Shown piece by piece: positions 1-7,981 of a DNA stretch of 64,000 nucleotides. Both the position numbers and the translations under genes were made by a program. A model generated the notes under the pieces. It saw only the letters and a program-made list of their open reading frames with translations, searched no databases and had not been told where the DNA came from. Within the stretch, counting starts at the first letter, position 1; each line of letters starts with the position of its first letter. The stretch covers positions 62,001 through 126,000 of the forward strand of contig WYBT01000041.1 in assembly GCA_011525785.1 (NCBI GenBank). The letters run 5' to 3'. The DNA is from Planctomycetaceae bacterium. GTDB taxonomy: Bacteria > Planctomycetota > UBA1135 > GCA-002686595.

Positions 1-8
1 CGCCGGCG

Positions 9-1154
9 TTGCGTCCGGACGACGATTGGCGCGCCGAGCCCGGCGCCGTCTCGCCGCAGGAGTGGCTGCGTCGCTACGTCGCGTCGTTCGCGGAAAGCGA
101 CGAGGGCGAGGAGCTCTATCGCATGCACGTGCGTGCCGAGCTCTCGAGCCTGCTCCAGCCCGTCGCGGCGATCGTGGCGAGCCCTGCGCACGTCGAGAAG
201 CTGCGCACGCGCCTCGCCGAGCTGCTCGACAAGCCCAAGTTCGCCGCGCACGGGCGCGTGGTCGATGCGCTCTTTGCAGCGCTGCTCGAGCGCGGCGTGG
301 GCGAGCTGAGCGCCGCCGCACTCCAGTCTCTCGCGGCGATCGGCGGACGTGCGATCGCGCGGCTCGAGAACGCGCTGTGGTCCATCGAGAGCCGCGAATT
401 GCGCCATGCGGCGATCCAGGTCGTGCTGCGGGCCGATCCGCGCGGCCCCGACATCGCGGTCGAGCGCCTGTTCCAGGTCGCGACCGATCCACTCGATCGC
501 GCGTTCCTCCTCTCGTTGCTCGAAGGCGCCCCGCTCGAAGCCGCGCTCGCGACCGTGCGCGCGGCCACGAACGCAGACGTCGACGTGCGTCTCGCCGCCG
601 CGGAGGCCGCGGGCGAGCTGCACGGAGAGCCGGTCGTCGCGCTCGTGCGCTGGTGGCTCGGTTTCGAACGCGACGAACGCGTGCGCGCGGCCCTCGGCGC
701 CGCGGAACAGAGCGCCTCGCAAGTCCCCAGCTACCACGCCAAGCAAGCCTGCGGCCCGCCGAACGCTCGAGGCACGCACGACGATCCCGCTGCTTGGGCC
801 TGCCAACAGTCTGACGGCGGTGAGCAGTGGCTCGAGTTGCGCTACGAACCGCCGCTGCGCGCCGAGCGCGTCGTGGTGCACGAGATCGGCGCCGCGGGCG
901 GGGTGCGACGCATCGTCGGCTACGACGAAGCGGGCGCGCAGCACGAGCTGTGGCGCGGCGTCGACCCGAACACGGCGCCGGGCCCGGCCGAGTTCACCTT
1001 CGCGCCGACGCAGTTCCGCGTGCAGCGCGTGCGCCTGGTGATCGATACGAGCGCGCGCTCGTGGTGGGAGGAGATCGACGCCGTCGAGCTCGCGGGGCCC
1101 GAGGGCTCGGCCTGGGCCGTCGACGCGAGCGCGTCGAGCAACTACGGAAGTTGA
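9..1154 (+). CDS. HEAT-repeat protein with C-terminal discoidin-like domain, probably 5' partial
   Basis: Roughly residues 60-240 are alpha-helical repeats rich in Ala, Leu and Arg of the HEAT type. Residues about 265-370 resemble an F5/8 type C (discoidin-like) beta-sandwich, with WLELRYEPPLRAERVVVHE followed by a GYDEAG turn and WWEEIDAVELAG near the end. Such domains bind carbohydrate or protein surfaces. The frame is open to the left edge and the first possible start is a TTG without a visible ribosome binding site, so the gene probably begins upstream of the window and no signal peptide can be judged. It converges on the thioredoxin gene. Function is unknown; a scaffold or surface-binding role is inference. 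Confidence 0.75.
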   Translation: MRPDDDWRAEPGAVSPQEWLRRYVASFAESDEGEELYRMHVRAELSSLLQPVAAIVASPAHVEKLRTRLAELLDKPKFAAHGRVVDALFAALLERGVGELSAAALQSLAAIGGRAIARLENALWSIESRELRHAAIQVVLRADPRGPDIAVERLFQVATDPLDRAFLLSLLEGAPLEAALATVRAATNADVDVRLAAAEAAGELHGEPVVALVRWWLGFERDERVRAALGAAEQSASQVPSYHAKQACGPPNARGTHDDPAAWACQQSDGGEQWLELRYEPPLRAERVVVHEIGAAGGVRRIVGYDEAGAQHELWRGVDPNTAPGPAEFTFAPTQFRVQRVRLVIDTSARSWWEEIDAVELAGPEGSAWAVDASASSNYGS

Positions 1155-1173
1155 CGCTCGCCGCGCGCCGCTC

Positions 1174-1611
1174 TCACGCGAGCCAGGAGAGCATCGTGCG
1201 CGAGTCGACCAGGCCCGCTTGCTGGCGCACGACGCGGCTCGACTTCAACACGACGAAGTTCGGGATGCCCTGCACGCCGAAGCGCGCGGCGAGCTCGGGC
1301 TCGGCTTCGGTGTCGACCTTCAGGACGAGCGCGCGGCCGGCGGCGGCCCGGGCGGTCTGGGCGACGTGGGGCGCGGCGGCGCGGCACGGACCGCACCAGG
1401 AGGCCCAGAAGTCGACCAGCACCGGCGTACGCGCGGAATCGACGATCGCCTCGAAGGCCTCGGCGTCGACCTCGAGCGGCTGATCGATGGGCGGCAGCCC
1501 CGCGCCGCACGCTCCGCAGCGCGGGCCGTCGGTCAGGCGTTCGAGCGGGATGCGGTTCGAGCGCGCGCACTGCGGGCACGACAAGTTGATCGAGGGGCTT
1601 GAGACGCGCAT
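1174..1611 (-). CDS. trxC: Thioredoxin with N-terminal zinc ribbon
   Basis: This is a 145-residue protein with two parts. Residues 12-35 hold a CPQC...CGAC zinc-ribbon pattern, as in thioredoxin 2. Residues about 45-145 form a thioredoxin fold with the active site WASWCGPC and the cis-proline loop GVQGIPNF. It should catalyse cytoplasmic dithiol-disulfide exchange, and the ribbon makes it zinc-responsive in known TrxC proteins. Length fits the family. There is no signal peptide. The ATG start lacks a clear Shine-Dalgarno. It is transcribed divergently from rimO across a 359-bp gap. The TrxC assignment rests on domain architecture. Confidence 0.92.
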   Translation of the reverse strand: MRVSSPSINLSCPQCARSNRIPLERLTDGPRCGACGAGLPPIDQPLEVDAEAFEAIVDSARTPVLVDFWASWCGPCRAAAPHVAQTARAAAGRALVLKVDTEAEPELAARFGVQGIPNFVVLKSSRVVRQQAGLVDSRTMLSWLA

Positions 1612-1970
1612 GGCGAGGGCTGTGCTAGCACCCGTTCGAGGCGCTTTCGATGCGCCCCAGTGCGAGTGTGGGGCGCCGCGCGCGGGGCCCGCGCGGCCGA
1701 AAGCGCCCGCTGCACGCGTCGAGGCGAGCGCGCGGTTCGGGCGCTTCGCGCGCCGAGGCCGGGCCGCAGCCCGCTCGAGCGTCTAGCGTTGTCCCTCGGC
1801 GCCTGCGGGCCATCGCGTCGTTCCGCGACTGCGGGCGGGCGCGCCGGGGCCGTTTTCCAGCGCCGCGCAGCGCCGTGACGCGGTCGCGGGTGCACGGGCG
1901 CTATCCTGCTCGATTCGAACGCGCGCTCCTGCGCGCCGCATTCGCGCTCGACCGCGTCCGCCCCACCCTG
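1612..1970. other. Intergenic region between trxC and rimO
   Basis: This 359-bp divergent intergenic stretch is extremely GC-rich. It stays open in the rimO frame, but the extension is arginine- and proline-rich and has no counterpart in RimO, so it is judged non-coding. It must hold the promoters for trxC and rimO, but no convincing -10/-35 pair or operator was recognised. Confidence 0.5.
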
Positions 1971-3326
1971 ATGTCCGCCGCCCGCCCCAAACCCTCCGCC
2001 GTCGTTTCGCTCGTCCACCTGGGCTGCGCGCGCAACCTGATCGACTCCGAGCTGATCCTCGGGCGCCTCGCGGACCAGGGCCTGACCGTGTCCGGCGACC
2101 CCGCCGCGGCCGACACGATCGTGCTCAACACCTGCTCGTTCATCGGGCCGGCGCGCGAGGAGTCCGAGCGCAACATCAAGGAGCTCGTCAAGCGCAAGAA
2201 GCGCGGCGAGATCGAGCGCGTGGTCGTCGCGGGCTGCCTCGTGCAGCGCTTCCAGCACCAGCTCGAGAAGCGCTTCCCCGGCGTCGATCTGTTCGCGGAG
2301 ATCTCGGACGGCGCGGAGCTCGCCAAGGCGATCAAGGCGCTCTCCGTCGGCGAGAGCGTGCCGCGCTACCTCTCGAACGGCGGTCTGCGCGAGCCCTCGC
2401 GCGACGCGTCGCGCATGCTCTCGACGCCCAAGAGCTTCGCCTACCTGCGCATCAGCCACGGCTGCGACCACACCTGCTCGTTCTGCGCGATCCCCGCGAT
2501 CCGCGGCAAGCACCGCAGCAAGCGGCCCGACGATGTGCTCGACGAGGCGCGCGAGCTGATCGACGCGGGCGTGAAGGAGCTGGTGATCGTCGCCGAGGAC
2601 TCGACCGCCTGGGGCCGCGACATGGGCCTCGAGCTGCCCGACCTCGTCGAGCCGCTCGCCGAGCTGCCCGGCGAGCACAAGATCCGCGTGATGTACGCGT
2701 ACCCCAATCGCTTCCCGTGGAAGCTCACGCGCCTCCTGCGCGAGCACCCGCGCGTCGCGCCCTACCTCGATATTCCGGTGCAGCACATCGCGACGCCCGT
2801 CCTGCGCGCCATGCGCCGCGCCGGCTCGGGCGATCAAGTGCGCGCGACGCTCGATCGCCTCCGTGAAGAGGTCCCGAACATCACGCTGCGCACGACGCTG
2901 CTCCTTGGATTCCCGGGCGAGACCGATGAGGACGCCGCCGAGCTCGTCGAGTTCGTCAAGCAGTACAAGATCGGTCGCCTGGGCGCGTTCACGTACTCGC
3001 CCGAAGAGGGCACGAGCGGTTTCGAGCTCGAGAACGACGTGCCGGCGAAGGTGGCTCGCGCGCGCCACAAGGCCGTGCTCGCGGCGCGCGACGAAGTGCT
3101 GCGCGATTCACAGGGCGCGCTGGTGGGGGAGACGCTCGAGGTCTTGATCGACGAGGCCGCGTCGAAGGCTCATCCGATCGCGATTGGACGCACGCTCATG
3201 GACGCGCCCGAGGTGGACCTCATCGTGCGCCTCGAAAAGTGCAAAGCCGCCGTCGGCGCGCGCGTGAAGGCCGAGATCCTCGGCCTCGACGAGGAATCGA
3301 ATCTCGTGGGGCGCGTGGTGAAGTAG
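1971..3326 (+). CDS. rimO: Ribosomal protein S12 methylthiotransferase RimO
   Basis: RimO is a radical-SAM enzyme that adds a methylthio group to an aspartate of ribosomal protein S12. The N-terminal MTTase domain carries three cluster cysteines in LGCARN (C19), NTCSF and AGCLVQ. The radical-SAM motif is CDHTCSFC (C165, C169, C172), followed by a RimO-style core with DIPVQHI and a C-terminal TRAM-like segment. The ATG at 1971 gives 451 residues, close to the usual 440, and puts LVHLGCARN near the N-terminus as expected. The last 420 bp (from GFPGETDE) are repeated downstream at 4186-4605, so the 3' end may be a transplanted one. The enzyme looks intact. Confidence 0.93.
   Translation: MSAARPKPSAVVSLVHLGCARNLIDSELILGRLADQGLTVSGDPAAADTIVLNTCSFIGPAREESERNIKELVKRKKRGEIERVVVAGCLVQRFQHQLEKRFPGVDLFAEISDGAELAKAIKALSVGESVPRYLSNGGLREPSRDASRMLSTPKSFAYLRISHGCDHTCSFCAIPAIRGKHRSKRPDDVLDEARELIDAGVKELVIVAEDSTAWGRDMGLELPDLVEPLAELPGEHKIRVMYAYPNRFPWKLTRLLREHPRVAPYLDIPVQHIATPVLRAMRRAGSGDQVRATLDRLREEVPNITLRTTLLLGFPGETDEDAAELVEFVKQYKIGRLGAFTYSPEEGTSGFELENDVPAKVARARHKAVLAARDEVLRDSQGALVGETLEVLIDEAASKAHPIAIGRTLMDAPEVDLIVRLEKCKAAVGARVKAEILGLDEESNLVGRVVK
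2907..3326 (+). repeat. Copy 1 of a 420-bp direct repeat (3' end of rimO)
   Basis: This segment encodes the last 139 residues and stop codon of RimO. Its partner at 4186-4605 has exactly the same length and is about 93% identical by my manual count (about 31 differences, most of them silent third-position changes). The two copies bracket the 217-codon gene at 3414-4067. The silent pattern means both copies were shaped by selection as coding sequence before they came together. Confidence 0.93.
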
Positions 3327-3413
3327 TCGGGGAGGGATGACGCTCGCGCTGGTACGCGGTAGGTCGACGCCGAGAATCAGCGGCGCGCGTAGCGGATCCG
3401 TTGCACGCCGGGT

Positions 3414-4067
3414 CTAGGTGTCGTCGCTACCGGGCCAGGGTAGAGCGTGTTTGCGGGCGCGTGCCTTGGCGTTGGTCTGCGAGAGGGGCACGAGCCTTCG
3501 AATCGCTGACGGAGGGATTCGAACCGGGAAGACGACCTCGAGTGTGTCGTCGTTGCGGGACCACGTGGAGCCGCCGTGTGCGACGAACAGCCTTAGCAAG
3601 TTCCCGAGTGCAGCGGGACTCTGCGCTGTTGCCGCGAGGTCGGCGCTATGGCCCTGTCTGGCTGCCGCCGCGACGAACGCGGCCGCGGCGGGAGTAACCG
3701 CAGGCAGAGTGGCTGAACTCCCCGCCCGAAGTGACGCGAGCAATGGTGAAGCAACTTCAGGAGCGACGCACAGGAAGAGTCTGGCGGGCCAGCACGACGC
3801 GGGAGGCTCGAACACCACGGCGCGAAGGCGATGGCCTCCAAGCTGCCAACTGCGAAGGCGGTCGCGCCAGAGCGTCGCTGAAGTGATCGGGACGCTGAAG
3901 TCCACAGCGGGATTCGGCGCACACGGATCAGCTTTGAACGACCGCCGAGTGATACGGAACAACGGGACTGCATAGACGCCCGGGCCACGCTGGCCATCAC
4001 CGAGGCGAATGCCTGTTCGGAGGATTCGCCCGACCAAGGTATGAGGTGTGAGATGGACGAACTTCAT
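3414..4067 (-). CDS. Protein of unknown function carried between duplicated rimO ends
   Basis: This 217-residue protein has no signal peptide or membrane segment. The N-terminus reads VHLTP..LVGRIL..GIR followed by GPGVYAVPLF. That spacing of a His-x-Thr start, an I-L-x-x-G-I turn and a G-x-Y strand recalls the opening of ADP-ribosyltransferase-fold proteins (KptA/DarT/PARP-like), but the similarity is slight and no family can be named. The ATG at 4067 follows a GGAG-like site. The gene lies antisense to rimO and exactly between the two copies of the rimO 3' end, so it looks like the cargo of an insertion. Its codon use is less extremely GC-ending than that of rimO. Toxin, immunity or other accessory roles are all possible. 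Confidence 0.7.
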   Translation of the reverse strand: MKFVHLTPHTLVGRILRTGIRLGDGQRGPGVYAVPLFRITRRSFKADPCAPNPAVDFSVPITSATLWRDRLRSWQLGGHRLRAVVFEPPASCWPARLFLCVAPEVASPLLASLRAGSSATLPAVTPAAAAFVAAAARQGHSADLAATAQSPAALGNLLRLFVAHGGSTWSRNDDTLEVVFPVRIPPSAIRRLVPLSQTNAKARARKHALPWPGSDDT

Positions 4068-4185
4068 CGAGGCGCACAGCCCGGCTCCGCTCCACCACTG
4101 CGACAGCGGTGCCGTGCCGGGGCAATTTTCTCATTGGCCTCCGCGTCGGCACCAGTGGAAGATTGCTCTGGCAAAGTATCCCGTG

Positions 4186-4605
4186 GGCTTCACTGGCGAG
4201 ACCGATGACGACGCCGCCGAGCTGGTCGAGTTCGTCAAGCAGTACAAGATCGGCCGCCTGGGCGCGTTCACCTACTCGCCCGAAGAAGGCACGAGCGGTT
4301 TCGAGCTCGAAAACGACGTGCCGGCGAAGGTGGCTCGCGCGCGCCACAAGGCTGTGCTCGCGGCGCGCGATGAGGTGTTGCGCGACTCACAGGGCGCGCT
4401 GGTGGGGGAGACGCTCGAGGTCCTGATCGACGAGGCCGCGTCGAAGGCGCATCCGATCGCGATTGGACGCACGCTCATGGACGCGCCCGAAGTCGATCTC
4501 ATCGTGCGCCTCGAAAAGTGCAAAGCCGCCGTCGGCACGCGCGTGAAGGCGGAGATCCTCGGCCTCGACGAGGAATCGAACCTCGTCGCTCGGCCAGTGA
4601 AGTGA
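4186..4605 (+). pseudogene. Displaced 3' end of rimO (copy 2 of the 420-bp repeat)
   Basis: It encodes 139 residues nearly identical to the RimO C-terminus, from GFTGETDD to the stop, but lacks the cluster-binding and radical-SAM parts, so it cannot be an active methylthiotransferase. An open frame extends upstream to about 4048 with unrelated sequence, so a short chimeric protein is conceivable. Differences from the intact copy are mostly synonymous; the amino-acid changes I see are P to T, E to D, A to T, G to A and V to P. It is best read as the original rimO end displaced by an insertion that brought its own end. Confidence 0.88.
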
Positions 4606-4697
4606 CGGAACTGCGGCGCACGTTGCTCGCCGCAGATCGAACTCCAACAGCCACCCCCGGCCCCGAGCGGCCGTCGCGCGCCGTGTCGGGTTCGGTG

Positions 4698-5264
4698 CTA
4701 CCAGCCGTACTCCTGACTGAAGCACTGCTCGACCCAGCGCTTGATGTCCGCCTGCGTGGCCCCTCTGCTAAGTTCCAGCGGGCGACATTCCATCTCCTTG
4801 CGGAACGCTGCGGCCCGCTCTGAACGATCCGTCTCCTGCACGAGCGCCCCGTCGCGGAACATCAGCTCGTGGACTTCGCGGTACTTCCAAGCCGGGTGGA
4901 ATCCCATATGGACGTACAGCTCTTCGATGAAGTCGGCGGCCAACAGCAATCCACCGGTGTACGCAACGCGATGGTTGAGCCTCTCGTACACCGCGTCGAA
5001 CAGCGCGTGCTCGCCCGTGTCCGGGGTTGGAGGCCGTCCGAGAAGAACGGGGGCGGGGACCTCCAAGCACACCTCGAGCTTGTCCAGCAGCAGCCCACGG
5101 CCATCTACGGCGTAGGAGCACACAAACCCGCGCCAGCACGCGGTGCAACTGCCGACCGGGTTCATGCCGTGGGCCGTCGGATCGAACAGTCCGCTGCCGT
5201 TCTTGCCGGCGAGAGAGTACGACTTGCCGCGGTACGTCACGTGATCGGGGAACTGTGCGGTCAT
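4698..5264 (-). CDS. Conserved-looking protein of unknown function
   Basis: This 188-residue soluble protein starts at the ATG at 5264. The N-terminal YRGKSYSLAGKNGSGLFDP and the following TACWRGF..SYAVDGRGLLLDKL have the look of a small beta-rich accessory family found scattered in bacteria (recognised by pattern only), in which short reports of food- or self-recognition proteins are annotated only as hypothetical. The C-terminal half is helical and acidic. There is no signal peptide and no catalytic motif. It lies downstream of the 62-codon gene and AAA ATPase on the same strand with a 30-bp gap, so the three could be co-transcribed. Function is not assigned. Confidence 0.72.
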   Translation of the reverse strand: MTAQFPDHVTYRGKSYSLAGKNGSGLFDPTAHGMNPVGSCTACWRGFVCSYAVDGRGLLLDKLEVCLEVPAPVLLGRPPTPDTGEHALFDAVYERLNHRVAYTGGLLLAADFIEELYVHMGFHPAWKYREVHELMFRDGALVQETDRSERAAAFRKEMECRPLELSRGATQADIKRWVEQCFSQEYGW

Positions 5265-5294
5265 GGGCGCCTGCTTAGCATCCTGTTTCGAAGT

Positions 5295-5483
5295 TCACTC
5301 GATCGACCACTCCGACGGCGGCTGCGCTTGGCGCGGCGGTCGGGAGATGATCTCGGCGCCGGACTCGCGCTCTTGTCGCTGGAGGTCCTCGGTGATGCGC
5401 TTCAGGTCGTAGTCCAGCGACTCGGCGTGGGCTTGGCGACGCAGCCGGATCTCCTTCACGATCTCGTCGTCGCGTTCCGTCAT
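5295..5483 (-). CDS. Small 62-residue protein of unknown function
   Basis: The short charged protein begins DDEIVKEIRLRRQAHAESLD and continues with DYDLKRITEDLQ and a basic-proline tail. Small proteins with the pattern D-x-I-V-x-E-[IV]-R-x-x-R are frequent near mobile or toxin-antitoxin-type genes in bacteria, but no biochemical role is known to me. The ATG at 5483 is preceded by a GAGGAG-like stretch about 6 nt upstream (TGAGGAGTTGATGTCCG on the sense strand). It sits 53 bp downstream of the AAA ATPase gene on the same strand, which suggests an operon. An antitoxin-like or regulatory role is inference. Confidence 0.7.
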   Translation of the reverse strand: MTERDDEIVKEIRLRRQAHAESLDYDLKRITEDLQRQERESGAEIISRPPRQAQPPSEWSIE

Positions 5484-5536
5484 CGGACATCAACTCCTCA
5501 GGCTGCCGAGCACCGACTGTTCCATCGTGTCTCAGC

Positions 5537-6736
5537 TCACCCGCCAACCGTCCGCCACTCATCGCCCGGCATGATCCGGCGCATGAACTCGTCGAACAGC
5601 GGGACCGTGAACGCCGTGTCGCCGTGGTTGGGGCTCCAGATCATGCCCTTGTCGATCAGCGCGCTGCGCGTCGGCGCGAGTCTGGTCACAGTGCGCTCGA
5701 GCTGCGCAGCGATGTCGCCCGAGCGGTGCGGGCCGGGTCCGAGTTCGGCCATCGCGCGCAGGTAGCGCTTCTCCGACGGCGTGAGTCGATCGAAGCGCAC
5801 GCGGAAGAAGCTCTCGTCGAGCGCGGCGATCGCCGACTTCGACGCGGCGTCGACATCCTTGCGTGTGATCGGCGAGTGGCTCGCCGCGTCCCAGGAGTGC
5901 TTGCCCCACTCCTGCAGGAAGTACGGATAGCCGTGGGTCTGCGCCACGATCCGCTCGAGCGCGTCGGCTTGAACCTCGACGCCTTCGTCGCGCGCGGGCT
6001 TGTCGATGGCGAGCTTCGCTGCCTCCGGCGGCAGCGGCCCGATCTCGGGGAAGTCGAACAGTCGCTCGGCGTACGACTTGGCGCGACCCATGCGCCCGCG
6101 CAGTTGCGGCAGTCCGGCGCCCACGAGCACGACCGGCATGTTGCGTTGCGCCGTCCGATGGAGCGCAGTGATCAGAGCCGCGAGTTGGTCCTCCTCTACG
6201 TACTGCAGCTCGTCGACGAAAATGGCGAGCGCCGTGTCCGCCGTCTTCGCCGCCGCGCCGGCGGCCTCCAAGAGCGCCTGGAGGTCGTGCTCCAGGTCGC
6301 CGTTGTCCGCCAGGCCCGGCTCGGGTTCGAAGTCGAGTCCAACCTCGATGTCCGCATAGGTCGCCTTCAACGCCTTCGCGAACCCTGCGAGCGCGCGCAG
6401 CGCCTTGGTCGCAAGCTGCTTGGCCTTCTCGGTGCGCGAGAGTTGGAGCAACGCCTGACGCAACTGGGGCGCGAGCATCGCCGGCAGCGAGCGGCTCTCC
6501 GGCGCCTCGATGCGCAAGGTGTGGATCCCCGCGGCCTGGGCATCGTCGCGCATCCGGTCGAGGAGCACGGTCTTTCCGACGCCGCGCAGTCCGACCATCA
6601 GGACGCTCTTGGTCGGCCGACCCAGGCGCACGCGCTCGAGCGCGATGCGGACGCTCTCGAGCAGGTCGTCGCGGCCGGTCAGGGCCGGAGGCGGCGTCCC
6701 CGCGCCGGGCGCGAAGGGGTTGCGGATCGGGTCCAT
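5537..6736 (-). CDS. AAA-family ATPase (Orc1/Cdc6-like P-loop protein)
   Basis: This 399-residue protein has a P-loop GLRGVGKT at residues 49-56 and a Walker B AIFVDELQY at about 171-179. Further on are a sensor-1-like VVLVGAGLPQL and a C-terminal winged-helix-like part (residues about 310-395) containing TPSEKRYLRAMAELG and PTRSALIDKGMI. The layout is that of the ATP-binding proteins related to archaeal Orc1/Cdc6 and to accessory ATPases, so an ATP-dependent DNA-linked function is likely. The ATG at 6736 starts 8 bp from a large palindrome that should overlap its promoter, so autoregulation by the C-terminal winged helix is a reasonable idea. It probably heads an operon with the 62-codon gene. 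The biological role is unknown. Confidence 0.85.
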   Translation of the reverse strand: MDPIRNPFAPGAGTPPPALTGRDDLLESVRIALERVRLGRPTKSVLMVGLRGVGKTVLLDRMRDDAQAAGIHTLRIEAPESRSLPAMLAPQLRQALLQLSRTEKAKQLATKALRALAGFAKALKATYADIEVGLDFEPEPGLADNGDLEHDLQALLEAAGAAAKTADTALAIFVDELQYVEEDQLAALITALHRTAQRNMPVVLVGAGLPQLRGRMGRAKSYAERLFDFPEIGPLPPEAAKLAIDKPARDEGVEVQADALERIVAQTHGYPYFLQEWGKHSWDAASHSPITRKDVDAASKSAIAALDESFFRVRFDRLTPSEKRYLRAMAELGPGPHRSGDIAAQLERTVTRLAPTRSALIDKGMIWSPNHGDTAFTVPLFDEFMRRIMPGDEWRTVGG

Positions 6737-6744
6737 GCCGCGAT

Positions 6745-6799
6745 TATAGCAATCTTAGCGATCTTATCCCCGCGACATAAGATCGCTAAGGTCGCTATA
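6745..6799. promoter_or_regulatory. 23-bp imperfect palindrome built of GCGATCTTA-type 9-mers, putative operator
   Basis: Arms 6745-6767 and 6777-6799 are inverted repeats matching at 21 of 23 positions, with a perfect inner 14 bp (CTTAGCGATCTTAT) and a 9-bp spacer. Each arm is itself a tandem pair of 9-mers, GC(A/G)ATCTTA then GCGATCTTA, so four copies of the word are present. The element is AT-richer than its surroundings and lies just upstream of the ATPase start. It looks like a binding site for a dimer or multimer. Confidence 0.8.
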
Positions 6800-6852
6800 A
6801 ACGCCTCGCCGAGCGGCGCGCAGGCGGCTGGCGGCAGGAGCGCCGCCCCGCC

Positions 6853-7779
6853 CTACTTCCCGCCCTCGCGCGCGAAGTCGAAGCGCCGCGGCGTGCCGCC
6901 CTTCAGGTAGCCGATGGTCGCGCTCAGGGCGCCTTCGGCGGAGAGTTCGTAGACGATGCGCTTGGGGTAGTCGTGGCGCGGGTTGTCGAACACGGCGCGC
7001 TGCGCGGTGAGCTCGGTGAGCACGAACTCGGTCGCCGCGGCACCGCCGGGCTGCGCGATGTAGACCAGCCCGCCGTCGCGCTCGACGACGCGCAGGTACT
7101 CGAAAGCGCTCATTTTGCCGCTGGTGTTGACCGTGCGGGACACGGCGAGCATCGCGCCGCCGAGCGGCGGGCTCCAGCGCTCTTCGATCGAAGAGCCCGA
7201 GCTGCGTTTGCCGACCCAGGCGCCGGCGAGCCAGCTGAGCTCGCCGATCGTGGCCTTGGCCGGCGTCGGCAGCGGGATGTCCTGCGCGTGGCGGTACAGC
7301 GCGATCGACTCCGCGACCATCGCCGGCTCGACCACGACGCGCACAAGCAGTCCTTCAGCGCTGGGGCGGAACGAGCGTTGGATCCGCTTGATCGAGTTCG
7401 GCGACTCGCCCTCTAGGCGTTCGAACGCGACCTCGTACTCGAATCCACCGTCCTTCCACGCGCCGCGGTAGCGCGAGATCACCTTCGGCTCCTTGACTTC
7501 GGTGATCGAGCCATCGAGCGCGACGCGCACGTTGCGATGTCCGGAGCCGTGGCCGTCGAGGACCACCGCGCCTTCCTCGACTCGCATCGAAAACTTCGAC
7601 GCCATCGGAGGACCGAGTTGCTCGAGCGCACGGCCTTCGGTGCGGTCCTCGACGTAGATCCACTCGCCGTCCACTGCCTTGGGGCCATCGGACTGAGGTG
7701 GACGCGTGTTCAGGGCCAGGACCGCGCCCGCCAGGGCGACGAGTGCGAGTGCTGCCGCCAGCCAATTGCGCAGATGCAT
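6853..7779 (-). CDS. Exported protein with DUF6265-like domain
   Basis: The ATG at 7779 gives a 308-residue protein with a signal peptide (WLAAALALVALAGAVLAL) and has a GAAGGGA ribosome binding site 6-8 nt upstream; the longer frame to 7887 has no support. Residues about 30-180 are a beta-rich domain of unknown type. Residues about 195-300, with ELSWLAGAWVGKR, EERWSPPLGGAMLAVSRT and DNPRHDYPKRIVY, match the DUF6265 pattern, a lipocalin-like fold seen in many exported proteins. It should be periplasmic or at the cell surface. No enzymatic motif is seen. Confidence in the domain is good; the function is unknown. Confidence 0.85.
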   Translation of the reverse strand: MHLRNWLAAALALVALAGAVLALNTRPPQSDGPKAVDGEWIYVEDRTEGRALEQLGPPMASKFSMRVEEGAVVLDGHGSGHRNVRVALDGSITEVKEPKVISRYRGAWKDGGFEYEVAFERLEGESPNSIKRIQRSFRPSAEGLLVRVVVEPAMVAESIALYRHAQDIPLPTPAKATIGELSWLAGAWVGKRSSGSSIEERWSPPLGGAMLAVSRTVNTSGKMSAFEYLRVVERDGGLVYIAQPGGAAATEFVLTELTAQRAVFDNPRHDYPKRIVYELSAEGALSATIGYLKGGTPRRFDFAREGGK

Positions 7780-7923
7780 TGTGGAGTTCCCTTCGAGAGC
7801 TTCGATCAGGCCGCTGCCGCGCCAGGATCGAGTCCGCCGCTCGCGCGCGCAAGCTGTGGCGGCGCCAAACCCAGAGCCCGAAGACACTGAACTTGCTCAG
7901 CGCAAGACACTCCACGAACGAGA

Positions 7924-7981
7924 GCGCGCGGCGGCCGCAGGGGAGCGGACCGCCGCGCGCGTGAGCTTCACTTGAAGCTCA
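7924..7981 (-). terminator. Double hairpin after the 7979-9817 gene
   Basis: Immediately after the minus-strand stop codon lies a 9-bp hairpin (arms 7962-7970 and 7973-7981, 2-nt loop). A perfect 11-bp GC hairpin follows (arms 7924-7934 and 7950-7960), with a short T-containing tract after it. Position and stem strength fit a transcription terminator, although the U-tract is poor. Confidence 0.6.

Noticed and set aside
3511..3530. Minus-strand GGTTCGAATCC, like a tRNA T-loop, inside the inserted gene
   Set aside because: The flanking bases cannot form the 5-bp T stem (only two pairs), there is no cloverleaf or acceptor stem, and it lies inside an open reading frame. It is probably a coincidence or at best a tiny att-like fragment.
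3327..4185. Integrase, transposase or terminal inverted repeats flanking the insertion in rimO
   Set aside because: Only one gene fits between the rimO copies, and no short inverted repeats or target duplications were seen.
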